Assembly (NCBI RefSeq): GCF_013340935.1 | Contig: NZ_WHOS01000004.1 | Coordinates: forward strand, 141,748-205,747 | From: Azospirillum melinis | GTDB lineage: Bacteria > Pseudomonadota > Alphaproteobacteria > Azospirillales > Azospirillaceae | Reading direction: 5' to 3' | DNA length: 64,000 nt | In this document: piece after piece, positions 39,238 through 50,044 of the stretch | How the letters are laid out: every line of letters begins with the position of its first letter | Numbering within the stretch: the stretch's first letter is position 1 | Notes under the pieces: model-generated | Told to the model about the DNA's origin: nothing | The model's database searches: none | Seen by the model: only the letters and a program-made list of their open reading frames with translations | Translations under genes and position numbers: made by a program

Positions 39238-40097
39238 CACCGCTTTCCGCCACCCTCTCGCGCTGGCTCTCCCTCGATGAACCCGCCATTCTGGTGACCG
39301 TCGCCGAAGCGCGCGGCTCCACCCCGCGGGAGGAAGGAGCCGGCATGCTGGTGGGGCGGGAGGCCTGCGCCGGCACCGTCGGCGGCGGCCGGCTGGAATG
39401 GACCGCCATCGCCGCCGCGCGGCGGATGCTGGAGGACGGCAGCGCCGCCGAGATGCTCGACCTTCCGCTGGGACCGGCGACCGGGCAGTGCTGCGGCGGG
39501 TATGTGGTGCTGCGGCTGGAGCGCGCCGATGCCAGCACCGTTGCCGCCCTGGAGGAACTCGAACGCCGGGTACGGGCGGCGCGGCCGACCCTGCTGCTGT
39601 TCGGCGCCGGCCATGTCGGACGGGCGATGGCGACCGCCTTCGCCCCGCTGCCGCTGCGGCTGCTGTGGATCGACGGCCGGGTGCAGGAGTTTCCCGAGAC
39701 GATCCCGGCCGGGGTGGAGCGCATCCTGACCGACAGCCCGCTCGACCCGCTGGCCGGCGCGCCGTCCGGGTCCGGCTATCTGGTGCTGACCCACAGCCAC
39801 GCGCTTGACTTCGAGATCGCCGAGGCGGCCCTGCGGCGCGGCGACGCGGCCTATGTCGGGATGATCGGCTCGGCGACGAAACGGGCGAAGTTCGAACGCT
39901 GGTTCCGGGCACGCGGGCGGGAGGTGAATGCGCTGGCGGGGCTGACCTGTCCCATCGGCACCGCGCTGACCGGCGACAAGCGGCCGGAGGTGATCGCGGC
40001 CCTCGTCGCGGCGGAACTGCTGGTGGCCTTCGTGCGCCCTCTCCCGCCCCGGGAGAGGGAAGGGGCCCAAGCGAAGCTTGGGAAGGGTGAGGGGTGA
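39234..40097 (+). CDS. xdhC: Xanthine dehydrogenase accessory protein XdhC
   Basis: A 287-residue chaperone that binds and delivers the sulfurated molybdenum cofactor to XdhB. N-terminal AILVTVAEARGSTPREEGAGMLV and GGGRLEWTAIAAARRML are typical; the second domain is Rossmann-like (LLLFGAGHVGRAMATAFAPL), followed by SHALDFEIAEAALRRGDAAYVGMIGSATKRAKF and LTCPIGTALTGDKRPEVIAALVAAELL. The final 18 residues (LPPREREGAQAKLGKGEG) lie in a dispersed repeat, so the natural C-terminus was probably replaced or extended by it. Confidence 0.93.
   Translation: MTPLSATLSRWLSLDEPAILVTVAEARGSTPREEGAGMLVGREACAGTVGGGRLEWTAIAAARRMLEDGSAAEMLDLPLGPATGQCCGGYVVLRLERADASTVAALEELERRVRAARPTLLLFGAGHVGRAMATAFAPLPLRLLWIDGRVQEFPETIPAGVERILTDSPLDPLAGAPSGSGYLVLTHSHALDFEIAEAALRRGDAAYVGMIGSATKRAKFERWFRARGREVNALAGLTCPIGTALTGDKRPEVIAALVAAELLVAFVRPLPPREREGAQAKLGKGEG
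40036..40094. repeat. Dispersed GC-rich repeat, copy A (end of xdhC)
   Basis: CCTCTCCCGCCCCGGGAGAGG, shown here as arms CTCTCCC and GGGAGAG around GCCCC, followed by AAGCGAAGCTT and GGGAAGGGTGAGGGG. It codes for the last residues of XdhC. Copy B lies inverted 35 nt further on. Confidence 0.7.
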
Positions 40098-40128
40098 GGC
40101 AAGGATCAAGGAATCCATGTCCGGATCG

Positions 40129-40180
40129 CCCCTCACCCTCCCGCCTTCGGCGGGTCCCTCCCTCTCCCGGGGCGGAAGAG
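40129..40180. repeat. Dispersed GC-rich repeat, copy B (inverted, after atpG)
   Basis: CCCCTCACCCTCCCG, then CCGCCTTCGGCGGG (a small hairpin) and CCTCTCCCGGGGCGG: the reverse complement of copy A with substitutions. Together the two copies can fold into a long imperfect stem between the convergent xdhC and atpG genes, a plausible bidirectional terminator. Confidence 0.7.
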
Positions 40181-40191
40181 GCTCATTTCTC

Positions 40192-41034
40192 TCACCCCAT
40201 CGCCTCCGCCCCCGACACCAGCTCGATCAGTTCATTCGTGACCTGTTCCTGCCGCAGGTGGCGCGCCGTGGCTGTCAGCCCGTCCAGCGTGGTTTCGATG
40301 TTGTGGCGCGCGGTCATCATGGTGGAGAGGCGCGCGGCATTCTCGGCGGCGAAGCTCTCCATCGCGGCATCGGCCAGCAGGGCGAAGACATACTCGTCCA
40401 CGAGCCGGGCGATCAGGTCGCGCGGCGGCATGTTGATCAGCGGAGGCACTGGCCGGGCGCCGTCCCGCGGAAACCCGAGCGGCAGCAGCGGCCGGCGCAC
40501 CGGTTCCGGCGCCGCGCCGCCCTCGGTCCGGCCGTAGAGCAGCTCCACGCGGACCAGCCGCCCCTCCGCCGCGGCCCGATAAAGCGCCTCGGCGATGCGC
40601 CGGGCGGTGGCGGTGACGGCATCGGTGTTGGTCGCCATCGCCGTGCTCCAGTCCGGCGGGCATCCGCGCTCCTCCAGCAGGGCGGCGCCGCGCTGCCCCA
40701 CCACCCACAGCGCGCAGCCGTCCGGGGCGGCCAGCGCGGCCTCGACCAGCCTTTCGGCGAAGGCGCCGACGAAGCCGTGCTCCGGCGCGAACAGCACCCG
40801 TGCCGAACGGCCATCATGCCCGTCCGCCGGCCACTGGACCGGCACGTCGTCCAGCAGGGCAGCCGCCTGGGCCAGCGCCCCGGCGATGACCTCAGCATAG
40901 GCGCGGGTTCCCGCCAGCGTGCCGAGCGCCTGCTGCAGCCGCATGGCGGCGAGCGAGCGCATGACGTCGGTCACCGCCTCCAGCTCCTGCACGCTGGCCC
41001 GCCGGGCCTCGACATCGGCCAGCCGCTCGCTCAT
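40192..41034 (-). CDS. atpG: N-type ATPase gamma subunit
   Basis: A 280-residue central-stalk subunit. The N-terminal helix ([30 protein letters not shown]) and C-terminal helix ([49 protein letters not shown]) form the antiparallel coiled coil that rotates in alpha3-beta3. It is diverged from the canonical F1 gamma, as usual for N-ATPases. As the last gene of atpDCQRBEFAG it overlaps atpA by ATGA and ends beside the convergent repeat. No delta subunit is encoded, which is a hallmark of this class. Confidence 0.9.
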   Translation of the reverse strand: MSERLADVEARRASVQELEAVTDVMRSLAAMRLQQALGTLAGTRAYAEVIAGALAQAAALLDDVPVQWPADGHDGRSARVLFAPEHGFVGAFAERLVEAALAAPDGCALWVVGQRGAALLEERGCPPDWSTAMATNTDAVTATARRIAEALYRAAAEGRLVRVELLYGRTEGGAAPEPVRRPLLPLGFPRDGARPVPPLINMPPRDLIARLVDEYVFALLADAAMESFAAENAARLSTMMTARHNIETTLDGLTATARHLRQEQVTNELIELVSGAEAMG

Positions 41035-42590
41035 GGCGTCTCTCCGTCAAGCCCGGCGGCGGCGGCTTGGGTGGCGGCTTGGGCGATCAGGTCGCGCAGC
41101 GCCGTCTTGGTGGCGTCGTCCAGCGCCTCGCCGATCTTCGGCGGGCGGGCGGCGACCAGTCCGGCCAGCGCCGCCTGGAAGCGGGGAATCGCCCTCAGCG
41201 GCAGCCCGTCCAGCGTGCCGTCGGCGAGCGCCAGCAGCTGTGCCGCCTGGACCGCCAGCGGCCAGGGCGACAGATGGCGCTGGGCCAGCAGGGCGCGCAT
41301 GCGCTGGCCGTGCGCCACCGCCTTGCGGGTCCGTTCGTCCACCAGACCGCCGAAGCGGGTGAAGACCTCCAGCTCCAGGAACTGGGCGTAATCGAGCCGC
41401 AGCGGTTCGGCCAGGGCGCGCAGCACCGGCGGCTGCGCCTTGCCGCCGACGCGCGACACGCTGCGGCCGATGTCGACCGCCGGCTTCTGCCCTTCGTAGA
41501 ACAGCTTGGCATCCAGGCAGACCTGGCCGTCGGTGATCGAGATCAGGTTGGTCGGGATGTAGGCCGACAGGTTGCCGCCCTGGGTCTCGGCGATGGGAAG
41601 GGCGGTCAGCGACCCGCCGCCCCTGGCCGGGCTGAGCTTGGCGGCACGCTCCAGCAGGCGGCTGTGCAGGTAAAACACGTCGCCCGGATAGGCCTCCCGC
41701 CCCGGCGGGCGGCGCAGCAGAAGCGACAATTGGCGATGGACCGCCGCATGCTTGGACAGATCGTCGACGATCACCAGGGCGTGGCGGCCGCTGTCGCGGA
41801 AATGCTCGGCCATGGTGAAGCCGGCATAGGGGGCCAGCCATTGCAGGCCGGGGGCGGAATCAGCGGCGGCGACGACGAACAGGGTGCGCGCAGCCGCGCC
41901 CCCCTGCCGCACCGCCTCGATGGCCGCGCGGACGCCCGACGCCTTCTGGCCGATGGCGACATAGACGCAGAACACGTCACCATCCGTCTGGTTGAGGATG
42001 GCGTCCACCGCGATGGCGGTCTTGCCGGTGGCGCGGTCGCCGATCAACAACTCGCGCTGGCCGCGGCCGAGCGGGAACATGGCGTCGATGACCGCGGTAC
42101 CGGTCAGCAGCGGTTCGGACACCGCCGCCCGCTCCGCGATGGTCGGGGCGGGGCGCTCCACCGGCTCCCAGCGCTCGGCCTCGACCGGCGGGCCGCCCTC
42201 CAGAGAGTTGCCGTCGAGCGGGTTGCCGAGCGGATCGACCACCCGGCCCATCAGCCCGTCGCCGACCGGCACGCGCAGCACCGTCCCGGTGCCATGGACG
42301 GTGCCGCCGGCCATGACCGCCGAGGCATCGCCCAGCAGGACGCAGCCGATCAGCCCGTCCAGATCCATGGCGAGACCGGCGACGCCGCCGGGAAACAGCA
42401 GCAGTTCGTCGACCCGGACGTCGGGCAGGCCGGAGACATGGGCGATGCCGTCGCCCACCGACTCCACGCGCCCGACCGATTCCAGCCGCGCAGCCGTCTC
42501 CAGCCCATCGAGCCGGCGCAGCGTGCCCGGCATCCAGGCGTTGAGCGCTTCCTTAAGCGACGGCGTCGGCAGTGTGTCTTTCGGAGTCAT
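41031..42590 (-). CDS. atpA: N-type ATPase alpha subunit
   Basis: A 519-residue non-catalytic nucleotide-binding subunit. It has a P-loop [80 protein letters not shown] and the [38 protein letters not shown] region with the arginine-finger part. The N-terminal extension [22 protein letters not shown] fits the N-ATPase group; its start lies 38 nt inside the 3' end of atpF, an unusually long overlap. Confidence 0.95.
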   Translation of the reverse strand: MTPKDTLPTPSLKEALNAWMPGTLRRLDGLETAARLESVGRVESVGDGIAHVSGLPDVRVDELLLFPGGVAGLAMDLDGLIGCVLLGDASAVMAGGTVHGTGTVLRVPVGDGLMGRVVDPLGNPLDGNSLEGGPPVEAERWEPVERPAPTIAERAAVSEPLLTGTAVIDAMFPLGRGQRELLIGDRATGKTAIAVDAILNQTDGDVFCVYVAIGQKASGVRAAIEAVRQGGAAARTLFVVAAADSAPGLQWLAPYAGFTMAEHFRDSGRHALVIVDDLSKHAAVHRQLSLLLRRPPGREAYPGDVFYLHSRLLERAAKLSPARGGGSLTALPIAETQGGNLSAYIPTNLISITDGQVCLDAKLFYEGQKPAVDIGRSVSRVGGKAQPPVLRALAEPLRLDYAQFLELEVFTRFGGLVDERTRKAVAHGQRMRALLAQRHLSPWPLAVQAAQLLALADGTLDGLPLRAIPRFQAALAGLVAARPPKIGEALDDATKTALRDLIAQAATQAAAAGLDGETP

Positions 42591-43326
42591 GACGCGTCAT
42601 CTCCTCCTTCGCCTCGGCCAGCGCCTGCTTCCAGCTGCGGCGGACGACGCTGTGGGCAAAATGCAGCTCCACCCCGGCGATCAGCGACGGGTCCTCGACC
42701 AGCTCCAAGGCCACCGAACGGCCGAGCGCCGTCGCCAGCCGGTCGCGCGTCCGGGCGGTGTCGCCTTCCGGCAGCGGGGCGGCGATGGTAAGCCGCACCG
42801 GCACCGGGTCGATCCCATCGGCCAGGGCATGGCGCTGGGGCGCGCTCAAAGACTCCACCGCCGCGCAGGCCTCGTCCAGCAGCGGCACGGTCAAGACAGC
42901 GGCGGGGGCGTCGCGCAGAAGCCGGGTCGCCAGACGGATGCCGAGATCGACGGCATGGCGCTGCAACCCCTCCAGCGCCTGCGCCCGCTCTTCGGCCAGC
43001 CGGCTGCGCGCCTCCTCCAGCGCGTGCTCGGCCTCGCCCCTGGCCTTTTCCAGCAGGGCGGCGCGTTCGGCCTCCGCCTCGGCGCGGGCGGCGGCGATCA
43101 GGCGGTCGCGCTCGGCGGGCAGGGCGGTGCGCTGGTCCTCCAGGCTTTGGCGCGCGGCTTCGGCGGCTTGGCGCGCGGCCTCGGCCTCGCTGCGGACACG
43201 CTCGGTGGCGGCCTGGCGCTCGGCGATCACCGCCAGGACCGGCCGGTAGAGGAAGCGGCGCAGCAGCCAGACCAGGATCAGGAAATTGACCGCCTGGAGC
43301 AGAAGGGTCCAACCGTCGATGTGCAT
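42553..43326 (-). CDS. atpF: N-type ATPase b (stator) subunit
   Basis: A 257-residue peripheral-stalk subunit. A single N-terminal membrane helix ([25 protein letters not shown], residues 5-30) is followed by a long charged coiled coil ([21 protein letters not shown]). The C-terminal part from about residue 140 ([32 protein letters not shown]) resembles the delta subunit, which is missing as a separate gene in N-ATPase operons. It follows atpE after 22 nt and overlaps atpA by 38 nt. Confidence 0.92.
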   Translation of the reverse strand: MHIDGWTLLLQAVNFLILVWLLRRFLYRPVLAVIAERQAATERVRSEAEAARQAAEAARQSLEDQRTALPAERDRLIAAARAEAEAERAALLEKARGEAEHALEEARSRLAEERAQALEGLQRHAVDLGIRLATRLLRDAPAAVLTVPLLDEACAAVESLSAPQRHALADGIDPVPVRLTIAAPLPEGDTARTRDRLATALGRSVALELVEDPSLIAGVELHFAHSVVRRSWKQALAEAKEEMTRHDSERHTADAVA

Positions 43327-43348
43327 GACGGACCTCGCGGTTGCAGCA

Positions 43349-43588
43349 CTAGGCGAACGGATTGGCGAACAGCAGAAGCAGCGCCACGACGAGGCAGTAG
43401 ATCGCCATCGTCTCGATCATCGCCAGACCGACGAACAGGGTGCGCGACAGGGTGTTGGCAGCCTCCGGCTGGCGGGCGATGGCCTCCATCGCAGCGGCGA
43501 CGGCGCGGCCCTCGGCCAGCGCCGGGCCGATGGCGCCAACCGACACCGCCAGTGCCGCGCCCAGGATGCTGATGGCATGGACGTCCAT
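43349..43588 (-). CDS. atpE: N-type ATPase c subunit (rotor ring)
   Basis: A 79-residue two-helix proteolipid. Helix 1 contains [26 protein letters not shown] and helix 2 [28 protein letters not shown], joined by the RQPEA loop. Ion-site residues are Glu26 in helix 1 and Glu59-Thr60 in helix 2, aligning with Gln32, Glu65 and Ser66 of the Ilyobacter sodium ring. This two-carboxylate pattern is known from N-ATPases; sodium or proton use cannot be settled from sequence. atpB lies 5 nt upstream and atpF 22 nt downstream. Confidence 0.95.
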   Translation of the reverse strand: MDVHAISILGAALAVSVGAIGPALAEGRAVAAAMEAIARQPEAANTLSRTLFVGLAMIETMAIYCLVVALLLLFANPFA

Positions 43589-43593
43589 GGTTG

Positions 43594-44268
43594 CTACCCT
43601 TTCTCGATGGTTCCGACAGCACCGCCGATGAAGACCGCGGCGAGAATGGTGAAGATGTACGCCTGGACGAGGCCCAGCAGCAGCTCCAGCGCCATCAGCG
43701 GCACCGGCACGAACAGCCCGGCCAGCGACAGCACGATGGCGATGACGAACTCCCCGCTCATCACATTGCCGAACAGGCGGATCGACAGCGAGAAGGCGCG
43801 CGTCAGCTCCGACAGCAGGTTCAGGGGCAGCAGAAGCGGGGTGGGGTGGGCGAAGCCCTTCAGATAGCTCCACAGGCCGCGCCGGCGGATGCCCAGCGCC
43901 TGCGATGCCAGCAGCACGATCAGCGCCAGCGCCGCCGCCGTCTCCAGGAAGGCGGTCGGCGCCTTCATGCCCGGTACCAGCCCCGACAGGTTGGCGACCG
44001 CCAGATAGAGGAACAGCGTGCCCAGCAGCGGCAGGAAGGGGGTGGCGTCGGTCTGCATCGTCTCGGCGATCTGCTGGCGCAGGGTCTCCACCACCAGTTC
44101 CAGCACGGTCTGCACCGGGCTGGGCCGCTCCACCCGCAGCCGCCGGGTCGCGAGTGCGGAGCCCAGCGTCATCGCTGCCATCAGTCCCCAGGTGAGGATG
44201 ACCGGCAGCGTAACCGGGACCGGGCCCAGCAGGAAGACGACCGGTGTCGTCAGCGGGGATTCGGTCAT
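43594..44268 (-). CDS. atpB: N-type ATPase a subunit
   Basis: A 224-residue membrane stator subunit with about five helices that offers ions to the c ring. The essential arginine is Arg164 in [14 protein letters not shown]; the preceding helix has [14 protein letters not shown]. The C-terminal helix [19 protein letters not shown] matches the family. It is shorter than the E. coli subunit but normal for N-ATPases. The start overlaps the atpR stop (ATGA); atpE begins 5 nt after its end. Confidence 0.94.
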   Translation of the reverse strand: MTESPLTTPVVFLLGPVPVTLPVILTWGLMAAMTLGSALATRRLRVERPSPVQTVLELVVETLRQQIAETMQTDATPFLPLLGTLFLYLAVANLSGLVPGMKAPTAFLETAAALALIVLLASQALGIRRRGLWSYLKGFAHPTPLLLPLNLLSELTRAFSLSIRLFGNVMSGEFVIAIVLSLAGLFVPVPLMALELLLGLVQAYIFTILAAVFIGGAVGTIEKG

Positions 44269-44567
44269 GGCATCCTCTCCTGCGGCCCCTCCTGCATCCG
44301 CCGCTCCCGCCGAAGCACCACGCTGCGCGCCAGCTGGAAACCGGCCAGCATCGCCAGCAAGGCCTCCGCCCCGCCCCAGACCGCGGCGATGGTGAAGCCG
44401 GCGGTGGCGCCGGCCAGCCGCAACAGATAGAGCGGCATCGCCCGCCGCACCCCGCCAACCACATAGAGCCGTGCCGTCGCCGCCAGCCCGCGGAAGAACA
44501 GGGTTCCCAGCGCAAGACCGGCCAGTGCCCCGGCAAGGATGGGGAGCAGATAGGGCGGCACTGTCAT
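44265..44567 (-). CDS. atpR: N-ATPase accessory membrane protein AtpR
   Basis: A 100-residue protein with three hydrophobic segments ([61 protein letters not shown]). AtpR is found only in N-ATPase operons and carries intramembrane arginines (here in FFRGL and LLRLAG) proposed to contact c-subunit glutamates during ring assembly. It lies between atpQ (1-nt gap) and atpB (4-nt overlap). The identification rests mainly on position and membrane pattern. Confidence 0.85.
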   Translation of the reverse strand: MTVPPYLLPILAGALAGLALGTLFFRGLAATARLYVVGGVRRAMPLYLLRLAGATAGFTIAAVWGGAEALLAMLAGFQLARSVVLRRERRMQEGPQERMP

Positions 44568-44568
44568 G

Positions 44569-44843
44569 TCAGCGTTCCTGTTCGATGCGGTTCCAGGCGA
44601 GCCATCCGCCGAGCGCGACGCCTGCGACCAGCAGCGCCGCCGTCCAGAAGATTCCGCTGCCGGCCCGCTCGTCGAGCCAGCGTCCGGCGAACAGCCCGGC
44701 CAGGGTCGGGACGATCACCAGCCAGCCGAGCGCCCCGATCAGGGCAAGGTTGCGGCCCATCGGCCGTTCGCCCTCGCGCTGCCAATGCTCCCGCCGTTCA
44801 CGGTGGCGGCGGACGCTGCCGGGAAGCGGATCCTTGTCGTCGG

Positions 44844-44847
<4 letters not shown>
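44569..44847 (-). CDS. atpQ: N-ATPase AtpI/AtpQ-like membrane protein
   Basis: A 92-residue protein with a charged N-terminus (DKDPLPGSVRRHRERREHWQREGERPMG) and two transmembrane helices (LALIGALGWLVIVPTLAGLFAGRWLDE and FWTAALLVAGVALGGWLAW), the AtpI/AtpZ plan. The GRWLDE loop between the helices is typical. It overlaps atpC by ATGA and sits before atpR in the order specific for N-ATPases. It probably helps assemble the rotor ring or carry magnesium; the evidence is by family only. Confidence 0.87.
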
Positions 44848-46966
<2,119 letters not shown>

Positions 46967-46996
46967 TCAAATCAAACCCTGTGCCCACAAATTGTC

Positions 46997-47554
46997 TTAA
47001 CCGGCGCGGAGAGCGGCCTCCTGTCTTCGACCGAGCGCCCGGTCCTCCGCCCGGATTCGCACGGCGAGCATCGTGGCGTTGAGGAGGGAGAAGAGAAGGG
47101 CGTAGCCGGCCATGCCGAAGGCGAGCGGAAGAGCGGCGATTTCCACCGCGACCGCCAGATAGTTGGGATGGTTGGTGAAGCGGTAGGGGCCGGTGCGGAC
47201 CAGCGGCGCTCCGTCGAGCACGAGGACCCGGGTGGTCCAGCGTTGCCGCAGCGTCGCCTGCACCCAGAGACGGAGCGTCTGCATGGTGAGGAGAACCGCC
47301 AGCCAGGCGGGCTCGACGGGTACGATGCCCGGTCCGTGAGTCCACAGCGGGCCTCCCAGTGCGGCATCCCAGAGGCCGGCCAGCCATCCGACATGCAGCA
47401 GCACCATCCATGGGTAATGGCCGCGCCCATGCTCCTGCGCACCTTGGGCCAACAGCACCGCGCGGTTGCGCCGGTCGATGACCAGTTCGCTGAGGCGCTG
47501 CGCCGTCACCAGCAGCATGACGATGATCGGAACTGTCATGGCCTGGGCCGTCAT
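46997..47554 (-). CDS. Isoprenylcysteine carboxyl methyltransferase-like membrane methyltransferase
   Basis: A 185-residue membrane protein with about four hydrophobic helices. The C-terminal SAM-binding motif LVRTGPYRFTNHPNYLAVAVEIAALPLAFG is the ICMT/phospholipid-methyltransferase signature. Its start overlaps the type III polyketide synthase stop (ATGA). In Bacillus subtilis BpsA-BpsB and Streptomyces SrsA-SrsB, such ICMT-like enzymes O-methylate alkylpyrones or alkylresorcinols made by the neighbouring type III synthase. The same role is inferred here; the product is unknown. Confidence 0.86.
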   Translation of the reverse strand: MTAQAMTVPIIVMLLVTAQRLSELVIDRRNRAVLLAQGAQEHGRGHYPWMVLLHVGWLAGLWDAALGGPLWTHGPGIVPVEPAWLAVLLTMQTLRLWVQATLRQRWTTRVLVLDGAPLVRTGPYRFTNHPNYLAVAVEIAALPLAFGMAGYALLFSLLNATMLAVRIRAEDRALGRRQEAALRAG

Positions 47555-48624
47555 CGCGGCCCCCGCCGCATCGTGATCAGGTTGGCGGCAAAGCCGGGGC
47601 CGAGCGCCAGAAGCGCCGCCCGGTCCGGCAAGCCTGCCCGGCGCGCCCGGTCCAGCACGAACAGCACCGTGGGAGCGGACATGTTGCCGTGATCGGCCAG
47701 CACCGCCCGTTCATGGTCAAGGCTGCCGGTCTCCAGCCGCAGCACCTCTTCCAGCGCCGCCAGCACGCGGGTGCCGCCGGGATGGCAGATGAAGCGGCCG
47801 ATCCGCTCCTCTTCCGCGCTGCATTGGGCGAGCAGCCGGGAAAGGGCGGGGCGGAGATGGGTCTGCAGGAATTGCGGCAGCGCCGCCGACAGCACGATGC
47901 CGAAGCCGCCATCGTCGATGCGCCAGCCCATGATGTCCCGCGACCGTGGGAACAGATGCTGGCCGGCACCGTCGATGACGGCGAAGGCGCGCTCCTCCGC
48001 ACCGCCGCGCAGCACGCAGGCGGCGGCACCGTCGCCGAACAGGGCGGTTGCCACCAGATTGGCGCGGCTGCCGTCGTCCTGCCGGAAGGCGAGGCTGCAC
48101 AGCTCCATGGTCACGAACAGCACGGTGCGGCCGGGGGGTGCCGCCAGCCTCGCGGCGGTCGCCAGCCCCGCCACGCCGCCGGCACAGCCGAGCCCGAACA
48201 TCGGCAGCCGCTCGATGTCGGGCCGGAAGCCCATGGCCTCGGCGAGCTGCGCTTCCAGGCTCGGCACCGCGAAGCCGGAGGAGGAAGAGACGACCACGCA
48301 ATCGACCTCCGCCGGAGCGGCGCCGGCATCCGCCAGGGCGGCGGTCGCCGCCTGAACGAACAGGGCCTCCGCCGCCTGCCGGTAGGCGCCCATGCGGTCG
48401 CTCCAACCATGGGTGGCGGCGTACCAGTCTGCCGGACGGGCGCAGTGCCGCCGGGCGATGCCGGTGTTGGCGAAAACCCGCTCGAACTGGGGGAATCCGG
48501 CAAGCCGGTCGCCGAAGATACGGGTGGTGAGGAGAGCGGCCTCCTCCTGGGACAGGACATGGGGCGGCAGGCCGAGGCCCAAGCCAAGCAAAGCCACGGG
48601 TGGGAACACGGGGGGCGGCTCCAT
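47551..48624 (-). CDS. Type III polyketide synthase (chalcone/stilbene synthase family)
   Basis: A 357-residue thiolase-fold enzyme that extends an acyl-CoA with malonyl-CoA without an ACP. The full triad is visible: Cys147 (FGLGCAGGVAGL), His281 (FICHPGGTRVL) and Asn314 (DHGNMSAPTVLFVL). GDGAAACVL and the LGPGFAANL end are typical. The product is most likely an alkylpyrone or alkylresorcinol lipid, given the coupled ICMT-like methyltransferase. It is divergent from a TPR protein by about 190 nt. Confidence 0.93.
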   Translation of the reverse strand: MEPPPVFPPVALLGLGLGLPPHVLSQEEAALLTTRIFGDRLAGFPQFERVFANTGIARRHCARPADWYAATHGWSDRMGAYRQAAEALFVQAATAALADAGAAPAEVDCVVVSSSSGFAVPSLEAQLAEAMGFRPDIERLPMFGLGCAGGVAGLATAARLAAPPGRTVLFVTMELCSLAFRQDDGSRANLVATALFGDGAAACVLRGGAEERAFAVIDGAGQHLFPRSRDIMGWRIDDGGFGIVLSAALPQFLQTHLRPALSRLLAQCSAEEERIGRFICHPGGTRVLAALEEVLRLETGSLDHERAVLADHGNMSAPTVLFVLDRARRAGLPDRAALLALGPGFAANLITMRRGPR

Positions 48625-48813
48625 TCAGGACATCGCGGTCGCAAGCGGGATGCTGGCGGTGCGGCGGGTGGGGAACACGCCGGTGGGGCCGTCTATTCGC
48701 TGCCGCCGAGGGCCCGAAAAAACTTATCTGCGACCGAATAGCCGCCGGGGATGGCGTGTTGTCCGCCAGCGCCGAGATACGGCGAACCGTCCCCCCGAAT
48801 TCCAGGAGAAGTC

Positions 48814-49371
48814 ATGATGAGCGTTCGTTACCAGGCCGGAAGAGCCGGAAGCACCATCCTGGCCGGCCTGCTGTGCGCCGCCGTTCTCGGCACCGGCCTG
48901 CTGGCCCCCGTCTCCGCCCGTGCCATGGGCGACGACACCACCCCGACCTGCAAGCCGGGCGAGGTCTATGACAAGAAGACGAAGCAATGCGTGAAGCAGA
49001 GCGGCGCCAATCTCACCGACGACAACATCGCCGACTACGCCTATTCGCTGGCGAAGGCGGAGCGCTATCAGGAGGCGCTGGCCATCCTCGCGACGGCGCG
49101 CAACCAGGACAGCCCGGTCGTGCTGAATTACCGAGGTTACGCCACCCGCAAGCTGGGCCGCATCGACGAGGGCATCGGCTATTACCTGAAGTCGGTGTCG
49201 GCCGACCCCTCCTACGCCAAGGTCCGGGAATATCTCGGGGAAGCCTACATGCTCAAGGGGCGCTCCGATCTGGCGCGGGAGCAGCTGGCGGCGATCCGTT
49301 CGATCTGCGGCACAGGATGCGAGGAGTACCGCGACCTGGAAGAGGCCATCGCCGCGCCGGCCAGGGGCTGA
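48814..49371 (+). CDS. Periplasmic TPR protein
   Basis: A 185-residue protein with a signal peptide (SVRYQAGRAGSTILAGLLCAAVLGTGLLAPVSARA) and two to three tetratricopeptide repeats from about residue 70: ADYAYSLAKAERYQEALAILATA, VVLNYRGYATRKLGRIDEGIGYYLKSVSADPSY and YLGEAYMLKGRSDLAREQLAAI. Cysteines in CKPGEVYDKKTKQCVK and ICGTGCEEY could form disulphides. AGGAG precedes ATG 48814; the two consecutive ATGs leave a one-codon uncertainty. It probably scaffolds protein contacts in the periplasm. Confidence 0.85.
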   Translation: MMSVRYQAGRAGSTILAGLLCAAVLGTGLLAPVSARAMGDDTTPTCKPGEVYDKKTKQCVKQSGANLTDDNIADYAYSLAKAERYQEALAILATARNQDSPVVLNYRGYATRKLGRIDEGIGYYLKSVSADPSYAKVREYLGEAYMLKGRSDLAREQLAAIRSICGTGCEEYRDLEEAIAAPARG

Positions 49372-49438
49372 CGCCACCGGCGGGGACGCCGTGCGGGGGC
49401 GTTCCCGCCGCATTGTCCAGTCATCGGGAAGGCGGATG

Positions 49439-50044
49439 ATGGCTATCGTCGAGAGCGGCCGTGAGGCATATGGTTGGTCGCGGCCGGTACAGTGCCAAAA
49501 GGACCGGATCGGCCCGGATGCCATGCGAGGGGGCGGTGAGATCGCAAGCGAAGCGGAAGTCAGGCACGGCTTGTCCGTCACCTTGCCGCGCCTTTGGCGC
49601 TATGGCTTCGTCCTGTCGCGGCAGCGCGACTGGGCGGACGATCTGGTGCAGCAGACCTGCCTGCGGGCATTGGAGCGGCACGGCCAGTTCCAGCCCGGAT
49701 CCCGCATCGACCATTGGCTGTTCGCCATCCTGAATTCGCTCTGGCTGAACGAGGTCCGGGCCCGGCGGGTCCGCTTCGGCCAGGGAACCGTCGAGGCGGA
49801 GACGAGCCTGGAAGTCGACGGTGCGCGCGAAACCGAGGCGAAGGTTCTGGCAGGCCAAGTGATGAGGCTGGTCGGCGATCTGCCGGAAGCGCAGCGGGCG
49901 GCGGTGTTCCTCGCCTATGTGGAGGGCCTGACCTACCGCGAGGTCGCCGCGGTTCTCGACGTGCCGGTCGGAACGGTGATGAGCCGTCTGGCGGCGGCGC
50001 GGGCGAAGCTGGCGGACAGAATGAGTGACGGAGCGGCAAAATGA
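49439..50044 (+). CDS. ECF-type RNA polymerase sigma factor
   Basis: About 201 residues. The sigma-2 region (LPRLWRYGFVLSRQRDWADDLVQQTCLRALERHGQF) binds core polymerase and the -10 element; the sigma-4 HTH is LPEAQRAAVFLAYVEGLTYREVAAVLDVPVGTVMSRLAAARAKL. GGAAGG upstream supports ATG 49439, with ATG 49436 and 49523 as alternatives. Its stop overlaps the start of an anti-sigma gene (ATGA), the usual arrangement. I do not see a convincing autoregulatory promoter. Confidence 0.9.
   Translation: MAIVESGREAYGWSRPVQCQKDRIGPDAMRGGGEIASEAEVRHGLSVTLPRLWRYGFVLSRQRDWADDLVQQTCLRALERHGQFQPGSRIDHWLFAILNSLWLNEVRARRVRFGQGTVEAETSLEVDGARETEAKVLAGQVMRLVGDLPEAQRAAVFLAYVEGLTYREVAAVLDVPVGTVMSRLAAARAKLADRMSDGAAK

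Noticed and set aside
37177..39912. Minus-strand open frame of 911 codons under xdhB-xdhC
   Set aside because: Shadow of the molybdopterin subunit; no coherent domain.
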